DNA from: Bacteroidales bacterium
GTDB lineage: Bacteria; Bacteroidota; Bacteroidia; Bacteroidales; UBA932
NCBI GenBank assembly: GCA_017634595.1
Contig: JAGBNC010000016.1
Span: 159,745 to 223,744, forward strand
Direction: 5' to 3'
Length of the DNA stretch: 64,000 bases
Shown: positions 1 to 9,728 of the stretch, piece by piece
How positions within the stretch are numbered: position 1 is the first letter of the stretch
How the letters are laid out: every line of letters begins with the position of its first letter
Position numbers and translations under genes: made by a program
The notes under the pieces: model-generated
What the model saw: only the letters and a program-made list of their open reading frames with translations
Database searches by the model: none
Told to the model about the DNA's origin: nothing

Positions 1-510
1 ACGGAGAAGCAATGCCTGTGTGACCGAAAGGGAAGAACGTAATATGCGCACTATCACCATGTTCCTGTCGGGATTGACCTTTACCTTATCGTCGGAAGAT
101 GAGATGGTGAGCGGAATGACCATGTCGTCACGGCCGCCTATCAGTTCTGCTAGCTGCACGGCGTCCCAGCTCAGCGAGACAGTTTTGACCACATCTTCTG
201 TCTCATAGCTGAGCGAGCTGTCGGAAATGCTGTAGGCGCTCTGAGGCAGGGCTTCATAGGAAGTGTTGTTCGCCTTGTTGTAGGCATCCAGCAGCGAAGC
301 GTCGGAAGAAATGCTCACCGATGCGGCGCTGAGCCCTTTGCCGTTCTTGGCTATGCCCACAGGGCAGCTGCCGGTATGCACGGAGGTCACGATGACCGGC
401 TCCTTGGCGGTGATACCGAAGGAGTCGTCCACCATGTCCTTGTTCCTGTCGTCTTTCATGCAGCCGCACAGGGCTGCGGTGAAAAGGAGGGCTAATGTAA
501 TCTTTTTCAT
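1..510 (-). CDS. DUF1735 (BT_3987-like) surface lipoprotein, partial
   Basis: The start lies in the window; the C-terminus is cut by the left edge, leaving 170 codons. The N-terminus is a lipoprotein signal peptide (MKKITLALLFTAALCGC) with the lipidated Cys at residue 17. Residues about 40-150 read like the BT_3987-type N-terminal domain (DUF1735), with the hallmark stretches LLDAYNKANNTSYEALP and VNPDRNMVIV. In this family the domain sits on surface glycan-binding lipoproteins and some glycosidases encoded beside SusC/SusD, so a substrate-binding role at the outer membrane is likely; any C-terminal domain is out of view. It starts 19 nt after the SusD stop and is probably the last visible gene of the operon that begins at 11,053. 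Confidence 0.8.
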   Translation of the reverse strand, partial: MKKITLALLFTAALCGCMKDDRNKDMVDDSFGITAKEPVIVTSVHTGSCPVGIAKNGKGLSAASVSISSDASLLDAYNKANNTSYEALPQSAYSISDSSLSYETEDVVKTVSLSWDAVQLAELIGGRDDMVIPLTISSSDDKVKVNPDRNMVIVRILRSSLSVTQALLLR

Positions 511-529
511 AATCATGCGCGTTTTGCGG

Positions 530-2560
530 CTACCAGCCCGGATTGCGTGTAAAGTTAGTCATTTCGGCCAATTGATCGCTGCCGAAAGGGAAAAGATAGT
601 CACGTGTCGTGAACACGGAGCGCCCGCCTATGTAGTCGTCTTTGACTCTGGTGTAAGAGTCTTCGTAGTTGTCGGCTGTTACGTGGAGGGTCCAGTTCTC
701 GGTGTTGTACTCTTCGAGAGCGAGCATGCGGCGCATAGCGTCGTAGTGCCTCTGACCTTCGAAGGCGAACTCGCACATTTTCTCCTCAAGAATCATCCAG
801 CGCAGCCATTCCTTGCCGCTGCGGGATACTTCGCCTATGGTGGATATGCCGTCGGCATTGTCGAAATCGATCTCCGGATAGGCTTCCCTGAGGCCGCAGA
901 GCCCGGCGCGAGCCCGCACCAGGTCGATGTAGCGTATGGCTTCGGATGCATTGCGGGCTGTCATCTCATTGCAGGCCTCTGCATAAGTAAGGTACACTTC
1001 GGCGAGGCGGAATGCGGGGTAGATGTAACGCATGCTCTGATAGTCGGCGGTGAGGTCCTTAAGCGGGTTGCCTGCCTTGTAAAGGCGCCTCCACACATAA
1101 CCTACGCGGTTGCAGGCGTCGGTGGGAGAGTAGGGCGACGTGGCCTCGGGCGAATTGTAGCAGGTAAAGCGTACGGGGCCGCCGCTGTTGGTGACGGAAG
1201 AAGGCCACCAGAAGCCGTTGGGAACGAAGTTGCAGTAGTACCTGGCATCGCGTCCAACCGTGGTAGCGTGAGCCTTGAAGGGTTTGGCCCACTGGGGATC
1301 GACGTCAATGACCTGTTGGTAGTTTTCGACCCATCCGCTTACGTCGTAGCCCGCCTCTTTGCAGACCGGATCGACTATGGGGCGTGAGTAGTCAGGCATG
1401 CCGGAGCTCTTCTCATAGCCGAGCACGGGGTAGCGTCCGTTGTCCCACATGGGATAGGCGTCGACGAGCTTGAGCGAAGGAGAGTTGAGGGAATAGCCGG
1501 CGAGCGCTATTTTGCCGCCAGAAGGGGCAGCATAGGCAATGTCGCAGCCTCCGCCCAGTGACTCGTCGCCCCAGGAGCGATACCACCAGCCCCAGATAAT
1601 CTCGGTATTGGTGTCCCAGCCTTTGAACCAGGTGTCCTGATACGAGGCGGCTGCATTCTGGAAGGCGCTCTTGGCAGGATCGCTCTCTACCGCCAGGCTG
1701 TAGCGCCCCATGTTGATAAGCTGCAGTGCGGATTTTGCTACATCGTCCCACTTCGATGCGTCGTAGTCGGGGAAGAGCTTCTCGCCCCTGATATTGGTGA
1801 GGGAAGAATAAATGCCGCTGCCGTTCTGCCCGTTGTAGAGGGGTGAGGCGGCATAGAGCAGCACTCTTGTCTTGAGCGCCAGGGCTGCTCCCTTGGTGAC
1901 ACGGCCCTTGTTGGAAGCCAGGCTCAGGCCTAAGCCTTCGTCGTTCACTTCGGTATGCAGGTCTTCCAGGGCTTTGTCAAGCTCGTCGATGATGAAACTG
2001 ATGTTCTGGTCGACTGTGTTACGGTCCAGAGTGGAGGGATCCACTTTCTGGTCGGCAGCCTGGTCGCCCCAGATAATCACCGGACCGTAGTGGCGGAAGA
2101 GCACGAAGTAGTAATATGCCCTCAGGAATCTGGCCTCGCCCTTCATCTGCTTCACCAGTTCGGGGGAGTCCTCCTTGTCCATGTCAACATTGTCGAGGAA
2201 AGTGGTGCACTCATTGATGGCCACGTAGTAGCGCTTCCAGAAGTTGGCGTTGCTCTCACCTGAAGTGTTGTCGGAGCCGTATTCGCCCCTGCGTACTTTG
2301 TACCAGTAGGTCTCGTACTGGCTCTTGGCGTTGAGCGACTCATCGCTGCGCAGCACCACTCCGCCCTCGTAGTTGCGGGTGTTCTCTTCGCGGGGAATAT
2401 AGGCGTACAGATGCGCCAGGTAGCGTTTGACTGTGGAAGAACGGCTCATGGTATCTTCCAGGGTAGCCTGGTCCTTCAGGTTGATGTCGAAGAAGGAGTC
2501 GCAGGCGGCCGCCAGACAGACGGTTGCAAGAACTGCTAAGGTTTTGTATATCTTTTTCAT
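530..2560 (-). CDS. SusD/RagB family outer-membrane lipoprotein
   Basis: A 676-residue SusD-like nutrient-binding lipoprotein. The signal peptide ends in lipobox LAAAC (Cys20). The following DSFFDINLKDQATLEDT segment and the TPR-type helices (for example GEARFLRAYYYFVLFRHYGP near residue 140) are typical of the family, as is the C-terminal RLAEVYLTYAEACNE helix followed by REFLFE-like KEWLRWMILEEKMCEFAFEGQRHYDAMR. It starts 12 nt after the SusC stop, the usual SusC-SusD order. With SusC it should form the lid-and-barrel complex that captures and imports an oligosaccharide. The rest of the operon (isomerases, sugar kinase, MFS) points to a carbohydrate ligand; which one cannot be read from sequence. 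At 676 residues it is longer than the common 500-600. Confidence 0.95.
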   Translation of the reverse strand: MKKIYKTLAVLATVCLAAACDSFFDINLKDQATLEDTMSRSSTVKRYLAHLYAYIPREENTRNYEGGVVLRSDESLNAKSQYETYWYKVRRGEYGSDNTSGESNANFWKRYYVAINECTTFLDNVDMDKEDSPELVKQMKGEARFLRAYYYFVLFRHYGPVIIWGDQAADQKVDPSTLDRNTVDQNISFIIDELDKALEDLHTEVNDEGLGLSLASNKGRVTKGAALALKTRVLLYAASPLYNGQNGSGIYSSLTNIRGEKLFPDYDASKWDDVAKSALQLINMGRYSLAVESDPAKSAFQNAAASYQDTWFKGWDTNTEIIWGWWYRSWGDESLGGGCDIAYAAPSGGKIALAGYSLNSPSLKLVDAYPMWDNGRYPVLGYEKSSGMPDYSRPIVDPVCKEAGYDVSGWVENYQQVIDVDPQWAKPFKAHATTVGRDARYYCNFVPNGFWWPSSVTNSGGPVRFTCYNSPEATSPYSPTDACNRVGYVWRRLYKAGNPLKDLTADYQSMRYIYPAFRLAEVYLTYAEACNEMTARNASEAIRYIDLVRARAGLCGLREAYPEIDFDNADGISTIGEVSRSGKEWLRWMILEEKMCEFAFEGQRHYDAMRRMLALEEYNTENWTLHVTADNYEDSYTRVKDDYIGGRSVFTTRDYLFPFGSDQLAEMTNFTRNPGW

Positions 2561-2572
2561 ACGCTCTGTCTT

Positions 2573-5500
2573 TTAGAAGTTTAGATTGAGTCCGAGGCTG
2601 ACGTTGCGAGTCAGCGGATAGACATTGCCGTATGCTGATTCAAGCTCGGGGTCCCAGAGCTTGAACGCTGAGAATGTAAGGAGGTTGACTCCCTGCAGGT
2701 ACACGCGTACTGTAGAGATGCCGGCCTTCTTGGTGAGGGTCTTCGGCAGGGTGTAGCCGAGTTCTGCGTTCTTCAGACGCAGGAAACTCATGTCTTTCTG
2801 CCAGAATGTGGATGCAATCTGGTTGTTGGCAGGCACTTCCACCGAGAAGCGGGGGTAAGGTGCATCAGACCGGTGGGTGACGGACCAGCTGCGCTCGGCC
2901 ACGTCGGCGAATATCTGGCCCTGGATGAGCACGTTGGTGGCCGCGCCGCCGTAGAGGTTGTAGCCTCCGATGATGCGTGTCACGTGAGCCATGCCGCTGA
3001 AGAATACGCTGGCGTCGAAGCCTTTCCAGCCCAGGCTGAGGCCGAAGCCGTAGTTGATTTCAGGTATTGACGTGTAGCCGATGGCCACCTTGTCGAAGTC
3101 GTTCACTATTCCGTCGCCGTTGATGTCGCGGTACTTGATGTCGCCGGGCACCAGTGTGCGTCCGTACTGGCTATGCCAAGAGTCTATCTCGTCCTGGTCC
3201 ATGAACAGGCCTTCGGCAATGAGTCCGCGCTGCTGGTTATTGGCAAAGCCGGCAGTGTTCTGGTACTTCCATACCTGGTCGGGCTTGTCGTCGTATACCC
3301 TGCGGTTGCGGTTGAATGTGTAGTTGCCGCGCGCTGACAGCGAGAGGCCGTTGTCGAACAGCCAGTCGAACTGTCCCGACAGGTCGAAGCCCTGGTTAAG
3401 CATCTCGCCAATATTGGTGTACTGGGTCTTACGCAGGCCCACGGCGCTTGGAAGGCTTTTTCTTTCAATGAAGATGCCGCTGCGGTAGTCGTTGAAGTAG
3501 TCGAACTGGAACTTGAGGTGGTCCCTGAAAAGGTTGAGTTCCACACCCACGTTGCGCTTGAGGGCTTCTTCCCATACGATATCGGGATTGCCTATCTCAC
3601 CCGTTGCAACGCCGGTCACGTACGAAGGCTGCTTCTCGCCCCAGGAGAATCCGCCGATTCCGGTGATGTCCATGGTGGTGTTGTAGCCGAAACGGCGTCC
3701 GCCGCCTATCTGGTCGTTGCCGACCTTACCGATTGATGCTTTGAACTTCAGCAGGCTGATGGTGTTCTTGATGGGCTCCCAGAAGTTCTCGTTGGATACA
3801 ATCCATCCGAGGGCCGCGGAAGGGAAGAATCCGAAGCGGTGCCCCGGCGAGAAGTTCTCGCTTCCGTTGTAACCGAAGTTGAACTCGGCAAAGTAACGGT
3901 CGAGGTAACTGTAGGTCGCCCTGCCGGCCACGCCCATGCTCTTGCGCGGGAATGTCTCCCAGTATTCGAATCCCGGGTGCGTGTTCTCGCGGTTGCGTAT
4001 GTAGTATAGGAACATGGCGCTTACCCTGTGGGCGCTGCCGAACGTGCGTTCATAATTGGCTGATGCCTCAAGATTGAGGATGGTATAGCCGCTCTGGTTG
4101 GACGAGCTTACGTTGATGTAGCCGGCAGTATTGTTCTGAGGCACATACACATAGTCCTTGGCTTCGTCGTCCCAGGCCTTGTAGTACACCCTCGGAAGTA
4201 TTCCGTTGGTGACCGAAGATGCAGTGCGTGCATCCCAAGAAAGCTGGACCTTGGCGGTAAGGCCCTCGGTGATGATCTCCGAGAAGTCCTGCGTCAGGGC
4301 TACGGTGGACTGTGCATTCTGGGTGTCGATGGTGGCGTAACCCATGTTGTTGATCATGTTGTACGGGTTGGAGCCGACCTCGGGATTGGACAGGGTGCCG
4401 TCGGAGAACACTTTAGGGAAGCCGATGGGCGTGATCTGCATCACGTAGTTGTAGATGTTTGACAAGGCGGTACCGGGCTGGTTCTTCTTGGTGAACTGGG
4501 TGCTGAGGTCCATTCCCAGAGTAGTGGACGGGGTGATGTTGATGTCCACGTTGGTGCGGAAGTTGAACCTGCTGTAGTTCATCTGGGAATTGTAGCGGTC
4601 GTTGCGCTCCACGTTGAAGATACCGTCCTCGAAGTAATACGAGCCGCCGGCATAGTAGCGAATGTTCTTCGTACCTCCGGTCACGTTGACGTTGGCCTTG
4701 GTGGTCATGGCCTGCTCCTTGAATATCTCATGGATCCAGTCCACGTTGGGATACAGGTCAGGATCTTCGCCCGACAGGTACATGCGGCGGGCGTAGTCAT
4801 CGATGGTGCCGGGCTGCATGGTGTTGAGGTAATCGATGAACTGCTCTGCGCTGGCCATTTTGGGAAGCTGCGTGGGCGAAGTGATGCCGGATTCAAACTT
4901 CACGCACACCTTAGGCTTGGATTCGGCGCCTCGCTTGGTGGTGATGAGCACTATGCCGTTGGCTCCGCGTACGCCGTAGAGCGCCGTAGCCGTGGCGTCT
5001 TTAAGGATAGAGAAGGAGGCAATGTCTTCCACATCCACGAGGTCCATCGAGCGTTCCACGCCGTCCACGAGAATGAGCGGCGTAGCATTGGCTCCGAAGG
5101 TGTTGACACCGCGAATCCAGAATTCGGCGCTTGATCCGGGCTCGCCTGTATGCTGCACGGCCACGACGCCTGCCAGTTTGCCTGCAAGTCCGGTGGAGAG
5201 CTGGCCGATTGGAGCCTGGAGCTGGCCTGCGTCTATGGTAGTGATGGATCCTATGACGGAAGCTTTTTTCTGGGTTCCATAAGCCACCTTTACAACTCCT
5301 TCAAGTTCGTTTGCTTGGGGTACAAGCTTGATAATCAGCTCTTTCTGATCTGTTACTGTAATCTCTTCGTCGGCATAGCCAAGGAAGGATACTACAAGCA
5401 CCTCTCCGCTTTTGGCTTTGATAGTGAAGCGGCCGTCCAGGTCGGTCATTGCGCCGCCTGTTCCGCCCTTGTGCTGGACGTAAGCCCCCGGAACTCCAAG

Positions 5501-5620
5501 GTCTGTCTCGTCCAGTACAACACCGCTGATTTCCCTGGTCTGGCCGGATGCGGGAATGTTTATCCCCATGCCAATCAGGGCTATAAGAGCGGCAGTGCCT
5601 AGTCGTTTGAGAATTGTCAT
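2573..5620 (-). CDS. SusC/RagA family TonB-linked outer-membrane protein
   Basis: A 1015-residue TonB-dependent transporter. Signal peptide residues 1-26 (ending PASGQ) is followed by a carboxypeptidase-regulatory-like beta-sandwich (ISGVVLDETDLGVPGAYV), the SusC signature region LVVSFLGYADEEITV, then the plug (LILVDGVERSMDLVDVEDI and ILKDATATALYGVRGANGV) and a large beta-barrel that ends in the aromatic-terminated strand VSLGLNLNF. It actively imports the ligand caught by the partner SusD, powered by TonB/ExbBD. It begins 5 nt after the ROK kinase stop and 12 nt before SusD. There is no sigma/anti-sigma pair or hybrid two-component regulator next to it, so the inducer-sensing system must lie elsewhere or left of the window. 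Confidence 0.96.
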   Translation of the reverse strand: MTILKRLGTAALIALIGMGINIPASGQTREISGVVLDETDLGVPGAYVQHKGGTGGAMTDLDGRFTIKAKSGEVLVVSFLGYADEEITVTDQKELIIKLVPQANELEGVVKVAYGTQKKASVIGSITTIDAGQLQAPIGQLSTGLAGKLAGVVAVQHTGEPGSSAEFWIRGVNTFGANATPLILVDGVERSMDLVDVEDIASFSILKDATATALYGVRGANGIVLITTKRGAESKPKVCVKFESGITSPTQLPKMASAEQFIDYLNTMQPGTIDDYARRMYLSGEDPDLYPNVDWIHEIFKEQAMTTKANVNVTGGTKNIRYYAGGSYYFEDGIFNVERNDRYNSQMNYSRFNFRTNVDINITPSTTLGMDLSTQFTKKNQPGTALSNIYNYVMQITPIGFPKVFSDGTLSNPEVGSNPYNMINNMGYATIDTQNAQSTVALTQDFSEIITEGLTAKVQLSWDARTASSVTNGILPRVYYKAWDDEAKDYVYVPQNNTAGYINVSSSNQSGYTILNLEASANYERTFGSAHRVSAMFLYYIRNRENTHPGFEYWETFPRKSMGVAGRATYSYLDRYFAEFNFGYNGSENFSPGHRFGFFPSAALGWIVSNENFWEPIKNTISLLKFKASIGKVGNDQIGGGRRFGYNTTMDITGIGGFSWGEKQPSYVTGVATGEIGNPDIVWEEALKRNVGVELNLFRDHLKFQFDYFNDYRSGIFIERKSLPSAVGLRKTQYTNIGEMLNQGFDLSGQFDWLFDNGLSLSARGNYTFNRNRRVYDDKPDQVWKYQNTAGFANNQQRGLIAEGLFMDQDEIDSWHSQYGRTLVPGDIKYRDINGDGIVNDFDKVAIGYTSIPEINYGFGLSLGWKGFDASVFFSGMAHVTRIIGGYNLYGGAATNVLIQGQIFADVAERSWSVTHRSDAPYPRFSVEVPANNQIASTFWQKDMSFLRLKNAELGYTLPKTLTKKAGISTVRVYLQGVNLLTFSAFKLWDPELESAYGNVYPLTRNVSLGLNLNF

Positions 5621-5625
5621 ATTAT

Positions 5626-6435
5626 TTAGTTTGTGATGGTGTTTTTCTGAAATAAACTGAGCAGGCCTTCGTAAACGGCCCCTTGAGGTGCCGCTTCCAT
5701 GCGCAGGCCGGGAAGCTTTGCTTTCAGCGGCTCTTCGAACAGGCTCATGGATTTGGAAATCTGTCCGCCGAACAATATAGTGTCGAGCTTGAGCTCGGCG
5801 CAGACTTGACCCAGGACTTCGCCGAGGCAGCGCCCCATGCCTGTAAATGTATTGCGGGCCAAGATGTCGCCATCCTGTGCTCTTTGGGCTATTTCTCTGG
5901 CACTAAGGGAGTTGTTTCCTCCGAGGCGGCCGTAAGCCAGCCTTATGCCCCTGGCCGAGACTATGTCTTCCGCTATTCCTTCTCCGTAAGGCTTGTCCCA
6001 CAAGCTCACGGCAGGAGATCCGTTCGGGCCAAACTGCACCTTGCCCTTGATGGCGGCGGAGAAGCCCAGCCCAGTGCCGAGAGTGACCAGCGCTGTATTG
6101 TGCTCCTGAAGCCCGAGCATCTGCACAGCCCCCAGCAGGGGAGCATTTACGTCGTGCATGAATTTGAGTTGTGTGCAATCTGCTATTCCGGCAAGCTCCC
6201 GGAAACTCTTGCCGTACACCGATGCGAATTTGTGGCGCATCAAGAATATGCCATGCTCGTAGTCGAACGGCCCCGGTATGGCCACGCCTATGGCCTCAGC
6301 TTCACCAGCGGTGGCTTGGCGCAGGGCGCCGGCAATCTCTTCCGCACTCCCTGCCGAAGGCATGGGGATGCAGAGACCGTCGGAGCGTTTGATAAATGTG
6401 CCTCCGATGTCAAGCAGGATCATTCTCGAATCCAT
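5626..6435 (-). CDS. ROK family sugar kinase (zinc motif absent)
   Basis: A 269-residue ROK-type protein. The N-terminal phosphate-binding loop ILLDIGGTFIK and the motifs FMHDVNAPLLGA and LVTLGTGLGFSAAI are clear ROK/ASKHA kinase features. The zinc-binding CxCGxxGCxE motif that most ROK kinases carry after the substrate His is not seen; the corresponding stretch reads SLWDKPYGEGIAEDIVSARG. It overlaps the end of the preceding gene by 26 nt, which indicates translational coupling. Probable role: cytoplasmic ATP-dependent phosphorylation of the sugar brought in by the operon's MFS carrier. Substrate unknown; ROK members act on glucose, allose, N-acetylglucosamine, N-acetylmannosamine and others. 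A regulatory role is unlikely because there is no HTH domain. Confidence 0.85.
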   Translation of the reverse strand: MDSRMILLDIGGTFIKRSDGLCIPMPSAGSAEEIAGALRQATAGEAEAIGVAIPGPFDYEHGIFLMRHKFASVYGKSFRELAGIADCTQLKFMHDVNAPLLGAVQMLGLQEHNTALVTLGTGLGFSAAIKGKVQFGPNGSPAVSLWDKPYGEGIAEDIVSARGIRLAYGRLGGNNSLSAREIAQRAQDGDILARNTFTGMGRCLGEVLGQVCAELKLDTILFGGQISKSMSLFEEPLKAKLPGLRMEAAPQGAVYEGLLSLFQKNTITN

Positions 6436-8281
6436 CTCTCAGACATGTCTTGTGTATGCGTATCGGCTCTTTGCCGAGGTTTTCAATCACATATTTGCCC
6501 ATCGATGCGGGGACGCATGCAATCTCCATGAAGTCAAGGTCGAAGAAGCGCTCGGGATGCTCTGCGCTGCGGATGCGCACGTGGTCGCCGTCCACCAGGG
6601 TCAGCACGTGGAACTTCTCGCCCTTGGTGTCCTGTTCGCAATGCTGGTCGAATTCCAGACGACGTAGCGAGATGTACATCTGCGGGTTCTCGCCCAGTAT
6701 GAATTCTTTCCACCCTTCGCCCTCGCAGTCAAGACGTGGCTGCTGCACTATGTAATCTTTGCTCTGCGGGTCGTGTATTACCGAGGTGCGGCGCTCCTGG
6801 TTGACGTTGAGCTCTCCGAGATGAGTGTGGATGGGCCTCTGCTTGCCGTCGAAGTCGAGCCTGAGGTAGTCGTACATCTTGTAAGTATAGGAGCCTATCG
6901 TCAGCGAACCTATCTCCAGAATTACCTGGTTGCGGCCGCTGGAATGGATGGTCCCGGCGGGAAGCATCACCTGCAGGCCCGGCCTGGACTCCTCATAGCT
7001 CACATACTTCATGTAGTCGCAGGGCTTGTGCTCCGTGTCCGCCGCTTCTATTTCCTTGAAGAAAGCGGGGATGTCGGCGTCGTCGCGGAAGCCTATAAAG
7101 GTCTTGGCCTCATGACCGGTGATCACTACGTAGTAGCTCTCGTCCTGACGCCCGAACTCATTGTAATTCTCAACGTTGAACTTGCCTCCGGAGTGGCACT
7201 GAATGCTCATGTTGCCGGTGGAGTGGTAGGAGTCGTCCCAGTTGAAGCGTATGGGGAAATAGCCCTTGTACTTGCGCACACATTTGTCGCCCATAAGGCT
7301 CACGCCTTCTTTATGGACGAACGAGCAGTAGTTGATGTCCAGCTTCTCGCTGCCCGCTTCGACCAGCACGCTGACCTCCATCGGGATGAAATCGAATACC
7401 CATGCGGCGTTGCGCATCTTCTCCGGCAGATGGCGCTTCTCTTTCATGTAGGAGCCGCCCCATACGCCTTCCAGATAGCAGGGCTTGGCCCTGAACGGAT
7501 ACTTAACCAGCTGGGCGCAGATGTCGCTGAACGCGCTGAAAGGCATCATTTGCAGATTGGCCCTGTCGTTGTCGAGGAAGTACCAGTCGAGTGCGTTCCC
7601 TGCGAAGAGTTCCTTTCGGAGTTGCACTGCATTCTCAAAGTCGCAGTAGTAGCAGCGCCTGATGGTGCGGTTGATGATGCCCGTGTGCTTTTTGCCAAGG
7701 TTGGCATATTCTCCGGCCCTGATACGGAGCATGGAGTTCATGGGGGTTATGTCAAACCAGCACTTCACATCGTACAGGCTGCGGAATGCTTCTGCAAGGC
7801 AGCCGTATCCGTACACCACGACTATGCGTCCGGCGGCTTTGTGAGTGGAAAGTTCTTTCCGGAATGCTTCCGCCTTTGCTTCATCTGTGAGACCTGCGTA
7901 ACCTCCGTGGTAAACCTTGCCGTAGAGCAGCGTGGGGTCTATTTTGGTGTCCCAGATGAGCAGAGGGTCGATGATGGCGTCTATCTCCGCTCCGCTCTTG
8001 AGCGTGGCTGAGTTGAAGTCCAAGGTCTCGAGCTGCAGGCCGAGCAGGTCGCACTCTCTTGACATAAGGTTGATCAAGAGGTCCCATTTGGCGGTGGTGT
8101 AACCGTCCAAGGCGACTATCACGCCGTCCTTGCGGGCCGCTTGTGAGAGCGAGGCGACGAACTTTTTGGCTACGTTGGGCGTGCCGGCGCCAACTATTGA
8201 TTTTACTGTCCCTTCCGAGAGCTCAGGCCTGTTCACGGGCTTGGGGTCGTGATAAGGGAAGGGGTTGTACATGAAGCTCAT
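6410..8281 (-). CDS. Class I mannose-6-phosphate isomerase-like protein with kinase-like N-terminal domain
   Basis: A 623-residue protein. The C-terminal half resembles class I phosphomannose isomerases (cupin): the metal-ligand segment NMSIQCHSGG and the later MLPAGTIHSSGRNQVILEIGS match the Q-x-H and A-G-x-x-H motifs. The N-terminal third (VIVALDGYTTAKWDLLINLM) looks like a nucleoside/uridine-kinase-type P-loop fold, but the GxxxxGK[ST] signature is lost (GYTTAKW), so ATP binding is doubtful. The family of about 600 residues is known in Bacteroides as annotated PMI; its true substrate is not established to my knowledge. It is 7 nt downstream of the isomerase-like gene and overlaps the ROK kinase, so it should act on the same cytoplasmic sugar or sugar phosphate. 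Confidence 0.75.
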   Translation of the reverse strand: MSFMYNPFPYHDPKPVNRPELSEGTVKSIVGAGTPNVAKKFVASLSQAARKDGVIVALDGYTTAKWDLLINLMSRECDLLGLQLETLDFNSATLKSGAEIDAIIDPLLIWDTKIDPTLLYGKVYHGGYAGLTDEAKAEAFRKELSTHKAAGRIVVVYGYGCLAEAFRSLYDVKCWFDITPMNSMLRIRAGEYANLGKKHTGIINRTIRRCYYCDFENAVQLRKELFAGNALDWYFLDNDRANLQMMPFSAFSDICAQLVKYPFRAKPCYLEGVWGGSYMKEKRHLPEKMRNAAWVFDFIPMEVSVLVEAGSEKLDINYCSFVHKEGVSLMGDKCVRKYKGYFPIRFNWDDSYHSTGNMSIQCHSGGKFNVENYNEFGRQDESYYVVITGHEAKTFIGFRDDADIPAFFKEIEAADTEHKPCDYMKYVSYEESRPGLQVMLPAGTIHSSGRNQVILEIGSLTIGSYTYKMYDYLRLDFDGKQRPIHTHLGELNVNQERRTSVIHDPQSKDYIVQQPRLDCEGEGWKEFILGENPQMYISLRRLEFDQHCEQDTKGEKFHVLTLVDGDHVRIRSAEHPERFFDLDFMEIACVPASMGKYVIENLGKEPIRIHKTCLRDGFENDPA

Positions 8282-8288
8282 AACTTAT

Positions 8289-9728
8289 CTATCTAATGTC
8301 GTAAAATTCAAATCCCATGATTTCGGCAAATGCCTTCAGCTGCGGCCTGCAGTCGCCATCGACAACTGCGAAATGCTGCGTCGTTCCTATGTTCAGTACT
8401 TTCTCGAACAGTTCCTTCACAGGGACCACCGGTTTGAAGATGGTATGTGTGTAGGTAGCGAGAATCTGGGTGCCGGGCAGGCTCTCCGCCTGGAATGTGA
8501 CAAGCTTGTAGCGGCCGTCTTCTTCGAATATTCCGGCCACGGTCTTCATGCCGGGGCTTATGCGGTACCATGCGAACGGGGCTCCGGCGTACTTCCAGCT
8601 GGTCTTGGCAAAGCGTACGTCGCGGGCTATTACCACGTTCTGCTGCCAGGCAGGGTCGTTGTGGTCGTTGGGACCGGCGTGGCCTCCTGCGAAGGTGCCG
8701 AAGTCGTCTTCGATGTGGAAAGGTTCGATGAAGTTGACATGCTTGCCTGTGAGGAGCTTGAGGACGTAAGTGGCCAGGCCTGCGCCTATGTCGGCCTCGG
8801 GCACCAGGACGCTCACATTGTCGTTGAACCACTGCGGATAGAATCCGGCGCGGCATCCTGCCGTACGGAAAGTGGCCTGGTCAATGTCGTTGTACACGAA
8901 GCAGTCGATGTCGTTCTTCTGGGCCATCTTCTTAATGGCGAGTGATGCCTTGACGCAGCCTATGAACTTGTCGTACTCTACGTCTTCCATCATGCGGTAC
9001 TTGGAGGTGAGCTCATCTGCGTAAGCCTTCACTTCTTCGTCGCTAAGGGCGTCTATCTCAGCACCGTAGTCGCTGTATGGCAGGTAATGTATCTCCGGCC
9101 CGATCTTGTTGAACAGGTCGTAGTTGTCAATGTAGGTGCTCCACATTGCCTCGTTCATGTTTGCCATAAGTCCAACGTTTGAATTACGCAGTATGGCGCG
9201 TGCCCGGGCGGCTTCGGAATATACCTTTAGCTTCTCGGTAATCTGCTCCCTTGTGCCCATGACGGTGAGGACATTGTGCCTTGGCACTCTCTTTATGCTT
9301 CCGGAGGCTTCCAGCGAGCCGACCAGCGTCCCTGCACACAGGTAGTCGATGAAATCGTCCTCGTCGATCGAGGTCTCGAAACTCATCCTGGACTTGGCTA
9401 CATTGCAGAATATGATGGGGATGTCGGGGCAGTCGCGGAGGAACCTTATCCACGCGAAATCTTCGCTCCATGACAGGAACTCGGCGTAGATGAAATCTAC
9501 TTTGGAGTTATAGAACAGGTCCATTGCGCGCTTGGCGTCTTCTTTCTCATAGATTATTCCCGGATCGGTTATGTCAAGGAATCCAAGCGTGCCTTTGATT
9601 TCCTCCACTGCTTTGAGCTTGCGCTCATGGTATGTTCCTCTCTTCGGTCCGCTCAAATTCTTGAACCGTGGTGAAGCTATGAGCAGGAGACCCGCCCGAG
9701 CTTTCCGTTGTTTATCTGTTGCTTTCAT
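8289..9728 (-). CDS. L-fucose/L-arabinose isomerase-like protein (COG2407 family)
   Basis: A 479-residue cytoplasmic protein of the fucose-isomerase-related COG2407 family. Two Rossmann-like halves are visible: an N-terminal region with LLIASPRFKNLSG and DFIYAEFLSWSEDFAWIRFL, and a C-terminal region with ADIGAGLATYVLKLLTGKHVNFIEPF and YKLVTFQAESLPG, where metal ligands of the family lie. Length fits the short family members rather than FucI (about 590). The start codon overlaps the stop of the MFS gene by one base (TAATG). Expected role: aldose-ketose isomerisation of the imported monosaccharide. The exact sugar is not inferable; the divergent GH127 arabinofuranosidase makes L-arabinose one candidate. 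Confidence 0.75.
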   Translation of the reverse strand: MKATDKQRKARAGLLLIASPRFKNLSGPKRGTYHERKLKAVEEIKGTLGFLDITDPGIIYEKEDAKRAMDLFYNSKVDFIYAEFLSWSEDFAWIRFLRDCPDIPIIFCNVAKSRMSFETSIDEDDFIDYLCAGTLVGSLEASGSIKRVPRHNVLTVMGTREQITEKLKVYSEAARARAILRNSNVGLMANMNEAMWSTYIDNYDLFNKIGPEIHYLPYSDYGAEIDALSDEEVKAYADELTSKYRMMEDVEYDKFIGCVKASLAIKKMAQKNDIDCFVYNDIDQATFRTAGCRAGFYPQWFNDNVSVLVPEADIGAGLATYVLKLLTGKHVNFIEPFHIEDDFGTFAGGHAGPNDHNDPAWQQNVVIARDVRFAKTSWKYAGAPFAWYRISPGMKTVAGIFEEDGRYKLVTFQAESLPGTQILATYTHTIFKPVVPVKELFEKVLNIGTTQHFAVVDGDCRPQLKAFAEIMGFEFYDIR

